DNA of 34,322 bases from Candidatus Cellulosilyticum pullistercoris (GCA_018883705.1 JAHLFQ010000161.1:1-34322), one strand, 5' to 3'. Positions 1 through 12,453 are shown, counted from the first letter of the stretch. The notes: a model not told the origin generated them from the letters alone. Numbers and translations: made by a program.

Positions 1-1715
<1,715 letters not shown>

Positions 1716-1757
1716 TTATTACAAAAAACTAAATATCTCTTATTAATCTAAATGAAA

Positions 1758-3221
1758 CTATACATTTTTCATATAGCGCGTAATACTCTCCCAATCTTCA
1801 TGAGTAAAAATTTCATGCAAATTAATAACTGGAATGTTTACTTTTTGTTTTAATGTATGTGTTGCTAAAATAAGATCGATATGCTCCATATGCTCTAGCG
1901 CATAATCAATCTGATGGGTAGAGTAATACCCCTCTATTCTAATCTTCCCATGAAAAGCTTGCTCTATCTTACTCTTTAATCTTTTAATCATAATGGCAGC
2001 ACTATTGCTTACTAGTATGGCATGTACCGTTTTTTTCAAATGTTCTAAAATAGTGGCGATATGAAGTGCTATATAAGCATGTTCAATATCTGTAATCCGT
2101 ATCCCTGTCAGTTCTTCAATAATAGGTACAATCTCACCCGCTATAGCATATTCTGATTGAGCTTGTTTTTTGATTTTCTTGGCCATATAAGCATCTTCAT
2201 GATCATTTAATTTAATCCTACTTAGCATAGCTTTAATATGTCTTTCTAAATCTAAAAGCTGCTCTGGTGCCCTTCTCATATCTATTCCATGCTTTTCTTT
2301 TACAGAGTCTACAAATCTATAAGTAATTTCATCCTTAATCTTTGCTTCATCTTCTACTATGCTATTTTGCCCAATATAAATAATTCGTTTTTGCATAAAA
2401 ATATATTGTAGCCAATATCTTTCTTCCTCATTAAATGTCACATCCAAAATACTTTCTAGTGCATCAAAAGGCACAATACTTTCTTTGCACTCCTCTACAT
2501 AAAAGTCATCTACTATGTAACCTGCTTTCACTCTCCCCGCAAAAGCTAAATTTTCTAGAATTAAAGTAATAAAACCATAGTCGGCAAGCACAATATGACG
2601 CTCATTTAGATGCTTTTGATAAAGTAGTACAAGCTGTCTATACTGCTCTCTTGTTCCTAATCCAAAATGTAAAAATACTCTCATCAGATAATTTGCATCC
2701 ATACGATAATGCTTATAAATCAGTGCAGAAATTAGCTTACGTTTCACTACTTCTATGGCCTTAAATTGAATCCCTATCGCTTTACTGACTTCTAATTCAG
2801 TACCTGTTATCTGTTTTACAAACTCATTGAGCTGTTTAATATCATGAAATATACAACTTCTAGAAACAAACAGCTTCTCGCTCATCTCATCCATTGTTAT
2901 AGGTCTTTCTTCCCATAACAATAAGAACATAATTAAGAACTGTCTTTGTGAAGGGGTTTCAGGGATCCACTGACAAATATTTTCGTAATCCTTTAATATT
3001 TTAGTAAGTTTTTCTTTTTTATCTTCTTCAATATAGTATCTACTATCATTTGTGTATTTTACATCTAATTCATATACTTCTAAGAAGTGATTGATTCCTT
3101 TAAGGTCTTCTTTAAGTGTTCGCTCAGAGATAGAAAGCTTCTCACACAAAAAATCCATTTCAACTGTCTTGGCTGTATTGAGTAATGTAATTAAAATAAA
3201 CTCTTGGCGTGCTGATAACAT
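1758..3221 (-). CDS. PRD-domain transcriptional regulator (LicR/BglG superfamily)
   Basis: This 487-residue cytoplasmic regulator is probably the controller of the adjacent PTS gene. Residues 1-60 and about 85-135 look like two helix-turn-helix segments (HTH_11/Mga-like). Two PRD modules follow at about 175-285 and 295-395. PRD2 keeps the paired histidines H328 (LERHIK) and H387 (YIALH) that PTS proteins phosphorylate in this family. Residues 400-460 resemble a IIB-like domain, but the usual Cys position reads VSNSA, so it lacks the phospho-cysteine. There is no IIA domain. DNA-binding heads rather than an RNA-binding CAT domain place it with LicR/MtlR-type activators, not BglG antiterminators. 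AAGGAGG precedes ATG 3221. A copy of the locus's shared 20-bp element lies upstream at 3292-3311. Confidence 0.85.
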   Translation of the reverse strand: MLSARQEFILITLLNTAKTVEMDFLCEKLSISERTLKEDLKGINHFLEVYELDVKYTNDSRYYIEEDKKEKLTKILKDYENICQWIPETPSQRQFLIMFLLLWEERPITMDEMSEKLFVSRSCIFHDIKQLNEFVKQITGTELEVSKAIGIQFKAIEVVKRKLISALIYKHYRMDANYLMRVFLHFGLGTREQYRQLVLLYQKHLNERHIVLADYGFITLILENLAFAGRVKAGYIVDDFYVEECKESIVPFDALESILDVTFNEEERYWLQYIFMQKRIIYIGQNSIVEDEAKIKDEITYRFVDSVKEKHGIDMRRAPEQLLDLERHIKAMLSRIKLNDHEDAYMAKKIKKQAQSEYAIAGEIVPIIEELTGIRITDIEHAYIALHIATILEHLKKTVHAILVSNSAAIMIKRLKSKIEQAFHGKIRIEGYYSTHQIDYALEHMEHIDLILATHTLKQKVNIPVINLHEIFTHEDWESITRYMKNV

Positions 3222-3291
3222 GATGTCGTCCTCCTTTTAAAACACTCATACTCTTTTATTATACGCTATTTTATAGAAATACTTCTTATCT

Positions 3292-3311
3292 AACCATGAT
3301 AAAGTTACTAC
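3292..3311 (-). promoter_or_regulatory. Shared 20-bp element, site C (PTS regulator)
   Basis: The plus strand reads AACCATGATAAAGTTACTAC. It matches the lichenase-upstream element (13292-13311) at 16 of 20 positions, including an uncut TGATAAAGTTAC. It reads in the same orientation relative to the minus-strand gene and lies about 70 nt before ATG 3221. The best -10 (TATAAA, 3270-3275) is 16 nt away, slightly closer than at the other sites, so this copy is less certain. It also lies in front of the divergent GH5 gene. Confidence 0.4.
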
Positions 3312-3420
3312 TTTATTATAAATAATTACGCTCTTCCTCAAAACACCAACTATTTAAATCTATAAATGCTATACTATTCATAACTGTTTAAAATAAATAT
3401 TGTATAGGATGTGATTATCT

Positions 3421-4572
3421 ATGTTCAAGTGCCTTAAGAAATATCTTGCTTCCACTCTTCTACTTAGCTTACTCGTAACCGGCTGCTCGTCTCCTTCTAG
3501 TAACACCTCTTCTACTTTAAACACAAGCTCTAATCATCCCACTCAGCTTACTGAATCTAAACTCGAAACTAACCTACCTTCTTCTACTCCAGTCACTACT
3601 CCCAATTTTACTCTTCCTGCATCTAAACCTACTCCCACCTTTGATCCTAATACACCTGTAGGCATGCATGGTACATTGAATGTACAGGAAACTTACATAG
3701 TAGATGAAAATAATCAGCCTTTTCAACTTCGTGGTGTGAGTACTCATGGGTTACAATGGTACCCTGGATTTGTGAATGAAGGAAGTTTTGCTACGCTGCG
3801 TGATGATTGGAAGGTTAATGTGGTTCGTTTAGCTATGTATACGGATAATGATTCTGGCTACTTAGGCAATACAGCTGGAATGGAATCTCTTGTCAGAGAA
3901 GGTATTGATCTAGCTACACAAGCCGGTCTCTATGTCATTGTAGATTGGCACTGTTTAAAAGATGGCAATCCCAACACTCATAAAGATGAAGCTATTCGAT
4001 TCTTTAGCCAGATTTCAGCAGAATATATCAACTATCCTAATATCCTCTATGAACTTTGTAACGAACCTAATGGGGAAGATGTAACTTGGAATCAAGATGT
4101 TAAACCCTATTGTGAAACACTCATTGAAACCATTCGTGCTATTGATGAACAAAGTATTATTATAGCTGGTACTCCCACTTGGAGTCAGGATATTCACCTA
4201 GCAGCCCAAAATCCATTAAAAGGTGATAATATTATGTATACACTTCACTTCTATGCAGATACACATCGAGAATTTCTACGTGATCGTTTAGTGGATTGTA
4301 TCACCACTTATAAACTTCCTGTATTTGTTTCCGAATTTGGTACTTGTGATGCTTCAGGTAATACGCATTTCAACGAAGAACAATCTGATATATGGCTAGA
4401 TCTTCTAGATCAAAATCATATCAGCTGGGTGAATTGGAGTCTTTGTGATAAAAAAGAAACTGCCTCTCTTTTAAAACCACTTACTAGTTCACGTGGCAAT
4501 TGGACAGATGAAGATTTAACAGATACCGGATTATATATTAAAAATAGACTTCTAGACGCTTATCCTGATTAA
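3421..4572 (+). CDS. GH5 (subfamily 2-like) endo-beta-1,4-glucanase lipoprotein
   Basis: This is an extracellular cellulase-type enzyme that hydrolyses internal beta-1,4-glucosidic bonds, tethered to the membrane by lipid. The signal peptide ends in lipobox LVTGC (Cys22). A Ser/Thr/Pro-rich linker spans about 23-80. The GH5 barrel runs from about 85 to 378, with acid/base E215 in LCNEPNG, nucleophile E305 in VSEFG, and conserved RGVSTHGLQWYP near 104-115. No carbohydrate-binding module is present. The length (383 aa) fits a single-domain enzyme. It is the only plus-strand gene in the left half. The catalytic domain looks complete, but the stop codon coincides with the edge of an IS4-type remnant, so a few original C-terminal residues may have been lost. 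RBS is weak (AGGATG). A TATACT -10 candidate lies at 3370-3375 without a clear -35. Confidence 0.9.
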   Translation: MFKCLKKYLASTLLLSLLVTGCSSPSSNTSSTLNTSSNHPTQLTESKLETNLPSSTPVTTPNFTLPASKPTPTFDPNTPVGMHGTLNVQETYIVDENNQPFQLRGVSTHGLQWYPGFVNEGSFATLRDDWKVNVVRLAMYTDNDSGYLGNTAGMESLVREGIDLATQAGLYVIVDWHCLKDGNPNTHKDEAIRFFSQISAEYINYPNILYELCNEPNGEDVTWNQDVKPYCETLIETIRAIDEQSIIIAGTPTWSQDIHLAAQNPLKGDNIMYTLHFYADTHREFLRDRLVDCITTYKLPVFVSEFGTCDASGNTHFNEEQSDIWLDLLDQNHISWVNWSLCDKKETASLLKPLTSSRGNWTDEDLTDTGLYIKNRLLDAYPD

Positions 4573-5512
4573 ATCCCGCTTTTTTAAATTTGATCCTACG
4601 AGGATTTTTGCGGTCTTCCCGAACGGGTAATATATTCTTTCGAATAAGAACTTCCACCTCAGGTGGATGTACATTTTCATCCCTAAAGAATTTTTTGTAG
4701 ATATGAATGGCTACAGTAAAATTTACTTGATACTCATTCTTTGTAGGCTTTTGCTGAACGACTACGTGCAGAGTAATCATCTCACACAAGTTATACATAA
4801 CAAGTCTTGCAAATACTTCTTGGATAATGTACTCCACCTTTTTTGCGTGAAAACTTATAAGTCCAAGTGCATATTTCAACTCTCTAAAAGAGGTCTCTAT
4901 TCCCCACCTCATGTGATAAAGTTTTTTCAGCTCTTCTGACGAAAAGGCATCAGCATCAAGATTGGTAATAACTGTTTCATATGTATCATCAGTGATTTTA
5001 AAACGTACAACACGAAACCACATAGGATAAAACTTCTTTTGTTTGCTTTCTTGTAAGTTCACGATAAACATTTTTATAATGATATATTTCCAACCTTTTT
5101 CTTGAATATGTGCTAAAACGTTATAACTTTCATAACCTCGATCTGCCATGATGATAGTATTTTTATCTAAGTTTGATCGATCCACCATATCTGTTAATGC
5201 TTTATACTCATTTTCTTCTCTTCCAGATTTGAAATATTTAAGTCTGATCCATCAACCGCTAATAATCTATACCCTTTATAAGTTTTATGCTGCTTAAATG
5301 ATTCATTAAATTCATGGAATAAAAACTCAAATGCAAAAGGTAGAATTTTATCCCGCTGTTGCACAAAAGTTGAAGAAGTAGCTATATTAGGTGTATAGCC
5401 ACAGTAGTCTAATAGTTCTTTATAAATACTATTTCCATTCATATTTAAGAGTAAACCAAACATGGTTTTGAAATCTAATTTGCGATTACGTGTACGTAAT
5501 GAGTCATTAGTA
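4573..5512 (-). pseudogene. Decayed IS4-family DDE transposase
   Basis: This is the remains of one transposase gene, now in at least two frames. The 5' part (to 5194) carries KLDFKTMFGLLLNMNGN and the first catalytic Asp (VDGSDL). It is followed by a frame break near 5215-5222, where roughly 50 residues expected before NEYKALTDMVDRS are absent. The 3' part (4538-5188) carries the second Asp (MADRGYES) and the Glu region (WGIETSFRELKYALGL). A second internal loss lies between GWKYII and KFYPMWFR, where I would expect some 70 more residues. No in-frame ATG precedes the conserved N-terminus except the internal one at 5463. At the C-terminus the usual last residues after KFKKA are missing and the frame runs into the GH5 gene. 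The expected lengths come from my memory of the family. It is surely non-functional. Confidence 0.85.
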
Positions 5513-5600
5513 TATCTCCTTGAAGTTATATATCATCAAGGGGCTTCGCCGCAAAATTTGTAGGTTTTGTCAAGCTTTTTCACAAAACTTAACTAAATGA
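4573..5600 (-). mobile_element. IS4-family insertion sequence remnant
   Basis: This covers the transposase pseudogene plus about 90 bp upstream, which includes a GTTTTGT (5564-5570) / ACAAAAC (5582-5588) inverted pair that could be part of the element's end. I could not find matching terminal inverted repeats or a target duplication. The end next to GH5 appears deleted, so the boundaries are approximate. Confidence 0.6.
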
Positions 5601-5625
5601 CATTGCTCTAAAGAGAGCGTATTTT

Positions 5626-7014
<1,389 letters not shown>

Positions 7015-7105
7015 CTATTATTTTAATTTAATTAAGTTGCTACTATATGTATTCCAATTCCTGACTGCTCTAAACTTTAATTCTTCTCTTTTACTTATAC
7101 GATAA

Positions 7106-7138
7106 AAAATGACTTCTAAACCCTGTAGAAGTCATTTT
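7106..7138 (-). terminator. Rho-independent terminator after the laminarinase gene
   Basis: A perfect 13-bp stem (7106-7118 with 7126-7138) has a 7-nt loop and is followed on the minus strand by a run of T. It lies about 55 nt past the laminarinase stop codon and separates it from the GH1 gene. Confidence 0.9.
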
Positions 7139-7191
7139 CTAAGTAAACTATTGCTGTATTACTTGTTCATTTTCTTCTGCCTGATTTCTAG

Positions 7192-10100
7192 TTAAATACC
7201 TGCGCCCATAAAAATCTTAAATTCTAATTCTGAACTTGTTTCTAAATTGGTTGTAAACTCATAGTTAAATTCTTGCACTTCAGTTGTTAAGTCAAATGCT
7301 TTAACAAAGTAATCTGCATAACTCTTATTAGAAGTACGCATTTGAATTTTCTTATCTCTATCTGCTTTTCCTTTAAAAGAAAGTACATATCTTTTTCCTT
7401 GTTCTAATGTCGTATTAGGCTGATACATAATAACATCCCAAGGATCTTTCCCCTCATTAGTAATTGTTATTTGAGCACCTGTTGTAGACTCAAATTTGAA
7501 ATTTGCGCCTCCTCCTATAAGCCATGCCCCTTGAGCATTAAAATCTCCATCCTTAAGAAGATTAGTATCTGTACCTTTTTCTACTAGTACAAGATCATCT
7601 AGCGTCACTACGATTTCAGTGCTTTCTTTCACTGGTTCTTCATATAGCATCACATCATTAATTGTAATTTGATTTTTACCACTATGATATGCATTAGTCC
7701 ACTCATCATAGCCCATCTGGAATTTAAGAATTAAATCAGATACAACTTCTGGTGTTACAGTAAATTTATGCTCATAAGTATTGTGACCTTGTTGCAGATG
7801 GATAATTTGAGCATTTTCTCCTATATATTCTTGACTTGATGAATCTTGAAGTGCAATACGTAAACTAGATGCTGTTGTTACATTAGCATTAAATTTGATA
7901 ACATAAGTCTTTCCCTGTTTTAATGAAAGACCATCTTGTTCTAAAGTAATCTGCCATGCTTCGTCACCACTGTTTTCAATATCTACCTGTAATCCATCAT
8001 TACGAGTAAAAGTAGCCTCACCAGGTTTTACTGCATATTGATTCCATCCAAAATCTTCTTTATCCTCAAAATTTCCATTTTGTAAGAGATTACTGATTTC
8101 TGTTGGTACATCTTCTCCACTTTCTTCCTTTTCCTCTCCTGGAACATCCGTTACATAGATATCATCTAAAGTAATGGTTGTAGGTACTGCACCGTCTTGT
8201 TTTCCTGCTTCTAATGCTAGTTTAGCATCTTCATCTGTAGCCTCATTCATTGTGAATCTAAAGACATGTTGTTGCTCCGCCTCTGTAATATCAAAAAATT
8301 GATCATTTGATAAATAGTTAGTATAAGAATAATCTGCTGCCTCATGTCCAACACTTACTTTAAGTTTTGTTGCTGCCTCACTTTGAGCTTTAAATCCTAC
8401 TTCATATGTCTTACCTTTTTCAAGTTTGATACCTCTTTGAGAAAGTTGTATCTCCCATGGATTACTTCCTAACTCTTTAATAGCCATTTGTAAAGCCTCA
8501 TCTAATACGGATATATCAGCTTCTGCGCCTTGGTCACTCGCAACGTAAGTACTCCAATTGTTCGTTCCATCATTAAATTGACCATTTTTTAGTTGTGATT
8601 TTAATAAGACACCATCTTTTACTTCACATACAATATTGTCAATGGTTACTGTATGCGTTTCTATCGGAGCATCTACTGTCTTTCCTATTAAGAATTTAAG
8701 ACCTAAGTCTAAATCTCCATCTGCAGGCATGGTATATTCAAAACTATATTTTTGCTTTTCTGGTGTTAAATTTACAGTCTTCTCAAAGAATGCCCTCCAA
8801 GTACCTTCTTGCTCTGTTTTTACTACCATATCCCTTGGAATTTCTGATGATGCTTCAAAGGAAATTACATATTTCACTCCAGCCGAAAATGGTACGTCAT
8901 TTTGTGAGAGCATCACACTCCATGGATTAGCTCCTATATCACTAATAAAGAACTTTGCTTCATCCTCAAAAGTAACTTCCCCTACTCCACCTTCTACAAA
9001 TAATCCATTCCAGTTTGCTCCATCTTCAGAAAAATCACCATTCTTTAATGGGAAAATATTGACACCTGAAAAATCTTGTCTTGTTTCTACCACACTCACA
9101 TCATCTAATATAATGGTGCTTTGGTCTACTCCGCCCATTTCAAACACTAATCTACCTTTATTGGTACTAGTACCTTTACCTTGCAATACAAATTCATACT
9201 TCTCTTTGGTAGTGGTTAGATCTACTCTCTGTTCTGCATAAATCGTCTTCCCATCTTCACCTAAGAGTTTTACGTTCATGGATTGTGGCTTTTCTGCTTT
9301 TCCAGTAAAAGTCATCGTATAATTAGCGTTTTCACCCAGTTTTAAACCTCTTTGATCCAGTGTAATATCACTTAAATCACGACCACCTGCATCTACTTGA
9401 ATGTGTAAATCTCGTGTAGCTTCTGGAACATGCATTGTAACTGCTCCACCATTTTGAGTGTCTAAATTCCAGTAAGTGAGTCTATCTAATTTCCCTTTAT
9501 CAAATGCGCCATTATAAATTAAGCTACCATTTTTAAGTGGATTTTTAGGTCCATTAAAATCTTCAATAACAGGCTCACTTTCTACTTCTTCTAATTTAAC
9601 GTTGCCAATCCATACATCATTAGAATCTAGCCCAACATTAAATTCAAGACGTGCAGCAGTATCCGTACTACTTTTCATAACGAATGTTTTTTCTATATGC
9701 TGAATTTCTGTACTAATATTTTCAATGTATGTATCTGAATAGACAGCATAGCCCCTTGATTCTCCACCACCTACTTTAAACTGAATGGTTCTATCATCTT
9801 CAGCTTTTGCATCAAAAGAGAGCTTATAGGTTCTACCTCTTCCTAATGTTGTTTGCTCGATCATTTGAATAGAATAATCTTGGTTCCCTTTGTCTTGAAC
9901 TTTAATTCTTGCAAAAGGTACATCTTTCAATAATTCAATAGCTGCTTCTGCCTTTCCACCAAAATTATCTTTATACAGTAGATTCCAACCTTCTCCAAAG
10001 TTTAAATCTCCTTCTTTATTATCCTGAATACCGTAATCAGAATAGGTATTATCATAGATTAAATTACCATCTTCAAGTGGTTTTCTAGCATCTTGTGGAA

Positions 10101-12276
10101 GCTCTGGAATTTTAGAATCTGGATCTGAAGCTTCTGGATAGCTTCCTTCTTTACTTTCATAAAATCTTACATAGTCCACTTCCATCGCATGTTCCTTACC
10201 ACCTTCAAAAATAGATGAATCTACCTCTAAATTCGTTCCTACACCATCATACCAACCGCCTAATGCTAAATTGAGAATCACATGGAACTTTTTATCAAAA
10301 GGTGCTGGGAAAGCATATTTTTCACCTGTATCTGGATCTACTGTAAACCAGTTATCTTGAGTCTGATAAAGCTTACCATCTACATACCATCTGATTTCAC
10401 CTGGCTGCCACTCTATGCCGTAAGTATGGAAACCATCAATGCTCTCTCCTTCTGGGAAAACATAGTTACTGCCTGACTGAGAGTTATTCGGTGTCTTCTC
10501 TCCATAATGTAACGTTCCCCATACCTGATTAGGCACACTTCCTCTACTTTCCATAATGTCAATTTCTCCAGAACTAGGCCATCCTGTATACTCATCATCT
10601 TCTGGAAGCATCCAAATAGCAGGCCATAGAGACTTGCCTAATGGCAACTTTGCTCTGACTTCTATTTTCCCATATTTTTGAGCATATTTTCCTTTAGAAA
10701 CCATTCTAGCAGAAGTATACTCATGTGTTATACCATCAATCGTTACATCTTCTTTTTTACCAGTAATCGTAAGCACGCCATCAGCTACTGTTGCATTCTT
10801 TGCTTGATAAACTTGTTTTTCCTGATTGAGATTCAAGAAACCATTGTTATAATCCCATTTATTAGAATCTACTTGATTTCCATCAAACTCATCACTCCAA
10901 GCAAGCTGCCACTTCGTTTCATCCACATGATCTCCCGGTTTTTCTTCATTTGGCTTTTCTTCTTCTACCAGTTTGTCTTCGGATGGTGACTCATTTTCTT
11001 CTGGCTTATTAATATTAGGAATCTTATTGGTGTTGACATCAATATTAGATTGAATACCTGGTGCAGTCACTATATCATTAGGTTTGATTTCTGTTTTTAT
11101 ACCTGCTATATTTTCATTCAATCGTTTGATTTCACCCTGTCCTACTATGTTCATAGCTCCATCAGCTACAACTAATTGAATAACAGAGCCTTTTACCATT
11201 TCTATTTGAGCTGGTTTAGCATTTTTATCTTGGGTGGTGTTAGGTAGCGTCACTAATTTATCTGCACTTAAAGTGCTTCCTAATTTTAGTGTGACATTGG
11301 AAGGTACCATAATTTCTGAAAAAGTTCCTTCTAGGGTTACTGTTGAATGATTCTGCAAATGAGTAGATATTTTTTTGCCTGTATTAACAATCCTTACTGG
11401 TTTTGCAACTGCCACACTGATTGGATGATCTAGAGTAATATCCTTACAGTGAATAGAGTTTTCTCCTCCGCCTTCCACAAACACTGTCCCTTTTACAGTA
11501 ATATGATCTAGTGTTACATCTCCACGCCCTATACCTTCTGCTAAATATAAATTACCGGATACCGTCATATCCTGGAGGATAACATCTTTTGTATTGATTA
11601 CTAAATTCCCTTTAACATCCACTTTATAGGTTCCTGCTTCTTGTATAATCGTTGATGTTAAACGATCTATAACCATCATCATTTGTGCTCTCGTTAAATA
11701 TGCTTGAGGTGCAAAGCTCCCATCAGGCATTCCTAACATATAGCCATTTCCTACTAAAGCCTGAACTGATTCTATAGCCCAATCAGATATATCTCCTTGA
11801 TCTTTAAAAGTTTTAGCTTCTGCCTTTGTTAAACTATAAGCTCTAGAAAAAGCATAGGCTAATTCTTCACGGGTAACCGGTTGATCAGGTTTAAATCTTT
11901 CTCCTGTATCCTTCATAAGCCCTGCTGAACTGACATGCTCAATGGCAGAGGCATACCATTTACCTTCATTTACGTCTTCATAACTTTTTGCATATGTACT
12001 ATCTTCTAATTTAAATATGCGATCAATAACTGCTGCAAGCTCTGCTCTTGTTACTTGATTTTGAGGTCTAAAACTATAATCCTCATATCCTGATACAATT
12101 CCATTTTGACTCCATTTATAAATAGCTTCACTATACCAAGCATTTTCTTTTACATCATTAAATATTTTTTCTGTGGTTATAGGTGCCGCAATACCAGTTG
12201 CTTGAATCTGAGATAACATCATCGCAGTTACCAACAAGCTAGTTAATCTTCTCTTACTACTACCCATCTTTCTCAT
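7192..12276 (-). CDS. S-layer-anchored GH16 laminarinase with six CBM4-like modules
   Basis: This is a very large (1694 aa) cell-surface endo-beta-1,3-glucanase. A signal peptide spans about 1-31. Three SLH domains (about 38-85, 98-150, 157-206) should bind secondary cell wall polymer. A beta-helix-like region of short V/I/T repeats (215-395) sits where Clostridium thermocellum Lic16A carries CBM54. An acidic Pro/Glu linker leads to GH16 (456-707). Its motif EIDIME gives nucleophile E571 and acid/base E576; the extra Met makes it laminarinase-type, not lichenase-type. Six CenC/CBM4-like modules start at about 736, 915, 1076, 1227, 1396 and 1571, most opening with L-x-(N/D)-G-x-F. The last ends abruptly without its final strand. 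A spare terminal strand (about 1551-1568) follows module five. The RBS is GGGGGA before ATG 12276. Probably co-transcribed with the small peptide and lichenase upstream, since no terminator is seen between them. Confidence 0.92.
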   Translation of the reverse strand: MRKMGSSKRRLTSLLVTAMMLSQIQATGIAAPITTEKIFNDVKENAWYSEAIYKWSQNGIVSGYEDYSFRPQNQVTRAELAAVIDRIFKLEDSTYAKSYEDVNEGKWYASAIEHVSSAGLMKDTGERFKPDQPVTREELAYAFSRAYSLTKAEAKTFKDQGDISDWAIESVQALVGNGYMLGMPDGSFAPQAYLTRAQMMMVIDRLTSTIIQEAGTYKVDVKGNLVINTKDVILQDMTVSGNLYLAEGIGRGDVTLDHITVKGTVFVEGGGENSIHCKDITLDHPISVAVAKPVRIVNTGKKISTHLQNHSTVTLEGTFSEIMVPSNVTLKLGSTLSADKLVTLPNTTQDKNAKPAQIEMVKGSVIQLVVADGAMNIVGQGEIKRLNENIAGIKTEIKPNDIVTAPGIQSNIDVNTNKIPNINKPEENESPSEDKLVEEEKPNEEKPGDHVDETKWQLAWSDEFDGNQVDSNKWDYNNGFLNLNQEKQVYQAKNATVADGVLTITGKKEDVTIDGITHEYTSARMVSKGKYAQKYGKIEVRAKLPLGKSLWPAIWMLPEDDEYTGWPSSGEIDIMESRGSVPNQVWGTLHYGEKTPNNSQSGSNYVFPEGESIDGFHTYGIEWQPGEIRWYVDGKLYQTQDNWFTVDPDTGEKYAFPAPFDKKFHVILNLALGGWYDGVGTNLEVDSSIFEGGKEHAMEVDYVRFYESKEGSYPEASDPDSKIPELPQDARKPLEDGNLIYDNTYSDYGIQDNKEGDLNFGEGWNLLYKDNFGGKAEAAIELLKDVPFARIKVQDKGNQDYSIQMIEQTTLGRGRTYKLSFDAKAEDDRTIQFKVGGGESRGYAVYSDTYIENISTEIQHIEKTFVMKSSTDTAARLEFNVGLDSNDVWIGNVKLEEVESEPVIEDFNGPKNPLKNGSLIYNGAFDKGKLDRLTYWNLDTQNGGAVTMHVPEATRDLHIQVDAGGRDLSDITLDQRGLKLGENANYTMTFTGKAEKPQSMNVKLLGEDGKTIYAEQRVDLTTTKEKYEFVLQGKGTSTNKGRLVFEMGGVDQSTIILDDVSVVETRQDFSGVNIFPLKNGDFSEDGANWNGLFVEGGVGEVTFEDEAKFFISDIGANPWSVMLSQNDVPFSAGVKYVISFEASSEIPRDMVVKTEQEGTWRAFFEKTVNLTPEKQKYSFEYTMPADGDLDLGLKFLIGKTVDAPIETHTVTIDNIVCEVKDGVLLKSQLKNGQFNDGTNNWSTYVASDQGAEADISVLDEALQMAIKELGSNPWEIQLSQRGIKLEKGKTYEVGFKAQSEAATKLKVSVGHEAADYSYTNYLSNDQFFDITEAEQQHVFRFTMNEATDEDAKLALEAGKQDGAVPTTITLDDIYVTDVPGEEKEESGEDVPTEISNLLQNGNFEDKEDFGWNQYAVKPGEATFTRNDGLQVDIENSGDEAWQITLEQDGLSLKQGKTYVIKFNANVTTASSLRIALQDSSSQEYIGENAQIIHLQQGHNTYEHKFTVTPEVVSDLILKFQMGYDEWTNAYHSGKNQITINDVMLYEEPVKESTEIVVTLDDLVLVEKGTDTNLLKDGDFNAQGAWLIGGGANFKFESTTGAQITITNEGKDPWDVIMYQPNTTLEQGKRYVLSFKGKADRDKKIQMRTSNKSYADYFVKAFDLTTEVQEFNYEFTTNLETSSELEFKIFMGAGI

Positions 12277-12320
12277 AATATCCCCCTTATTGAATATAAA
12301 ATGATATATATATCTTCTGA

Positions 12321-12440
12321 TTAATAAAATATCAAGATTCCTATGCAGATTAAAATACTAATCATCAATATAATAGCTACCCCAATACCTACCTTTTGCT
12401 TGATACTTAAAACACTTCTTATCTCATGATGTCCTTTCAT
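12321..12440 (-). CDS. Small single-span membrane peptide (39 aa), function unknown
   Basis: This short gene lies between the lichenase and the laminarinase. I translated it from ATG 12440 to TAA 12321-12323. The Shine-Dalgarno GGGGAG lies 7 nt upstream, just after the lichenase stop codon, so start and spacing look genuine. Residues 1-16 are polar and basic (MKGHHEIRSVLSIKQK). Residues 17-39 are one continuous hydrophobic stretch of Val, Ile and Leu, ending in IFY. It has no Cys lipobox and no obvious cleavage site, so an N-in single membrane anchor is likely. I recognise no family. Its position suggests a role at the membrane alongside the secreted glucanases, but that is inference. A chance reading frame cannot be excluded. 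Confidence 0.6.
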   Translation of the reverse strand: MKGHHEIRSVLSIKQKVGIGVAIILMISILICIGILIFY

Positions 12441-12453
12441 ACATGTTCTCCCC

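Noticed and set aside
5605-5622. GCTCT/AGAGC hairpin after the GH1 gene as its terminator.
   Set aside because: The stem is only 5 bp and on the GH1 strand no T-run follows; the nearby T-run is on the other strand.
7023-7043. A possible further copy of the shared element upstream of the GH1 gene (AATTAAGTTGCTAC).
   Set aside because: It matches only about 13 of 21 positions, lies in A/T-rich DNA, and would place the -10 on top of the ribosome binding site.
8636-9241. A 201-residue plus-strand frame inside the laminarinase gene.
   Set aside because: It lies antisense to a continuous, domain-rich coding frame, has no recognisable domain and no convincing ribosome binding site.
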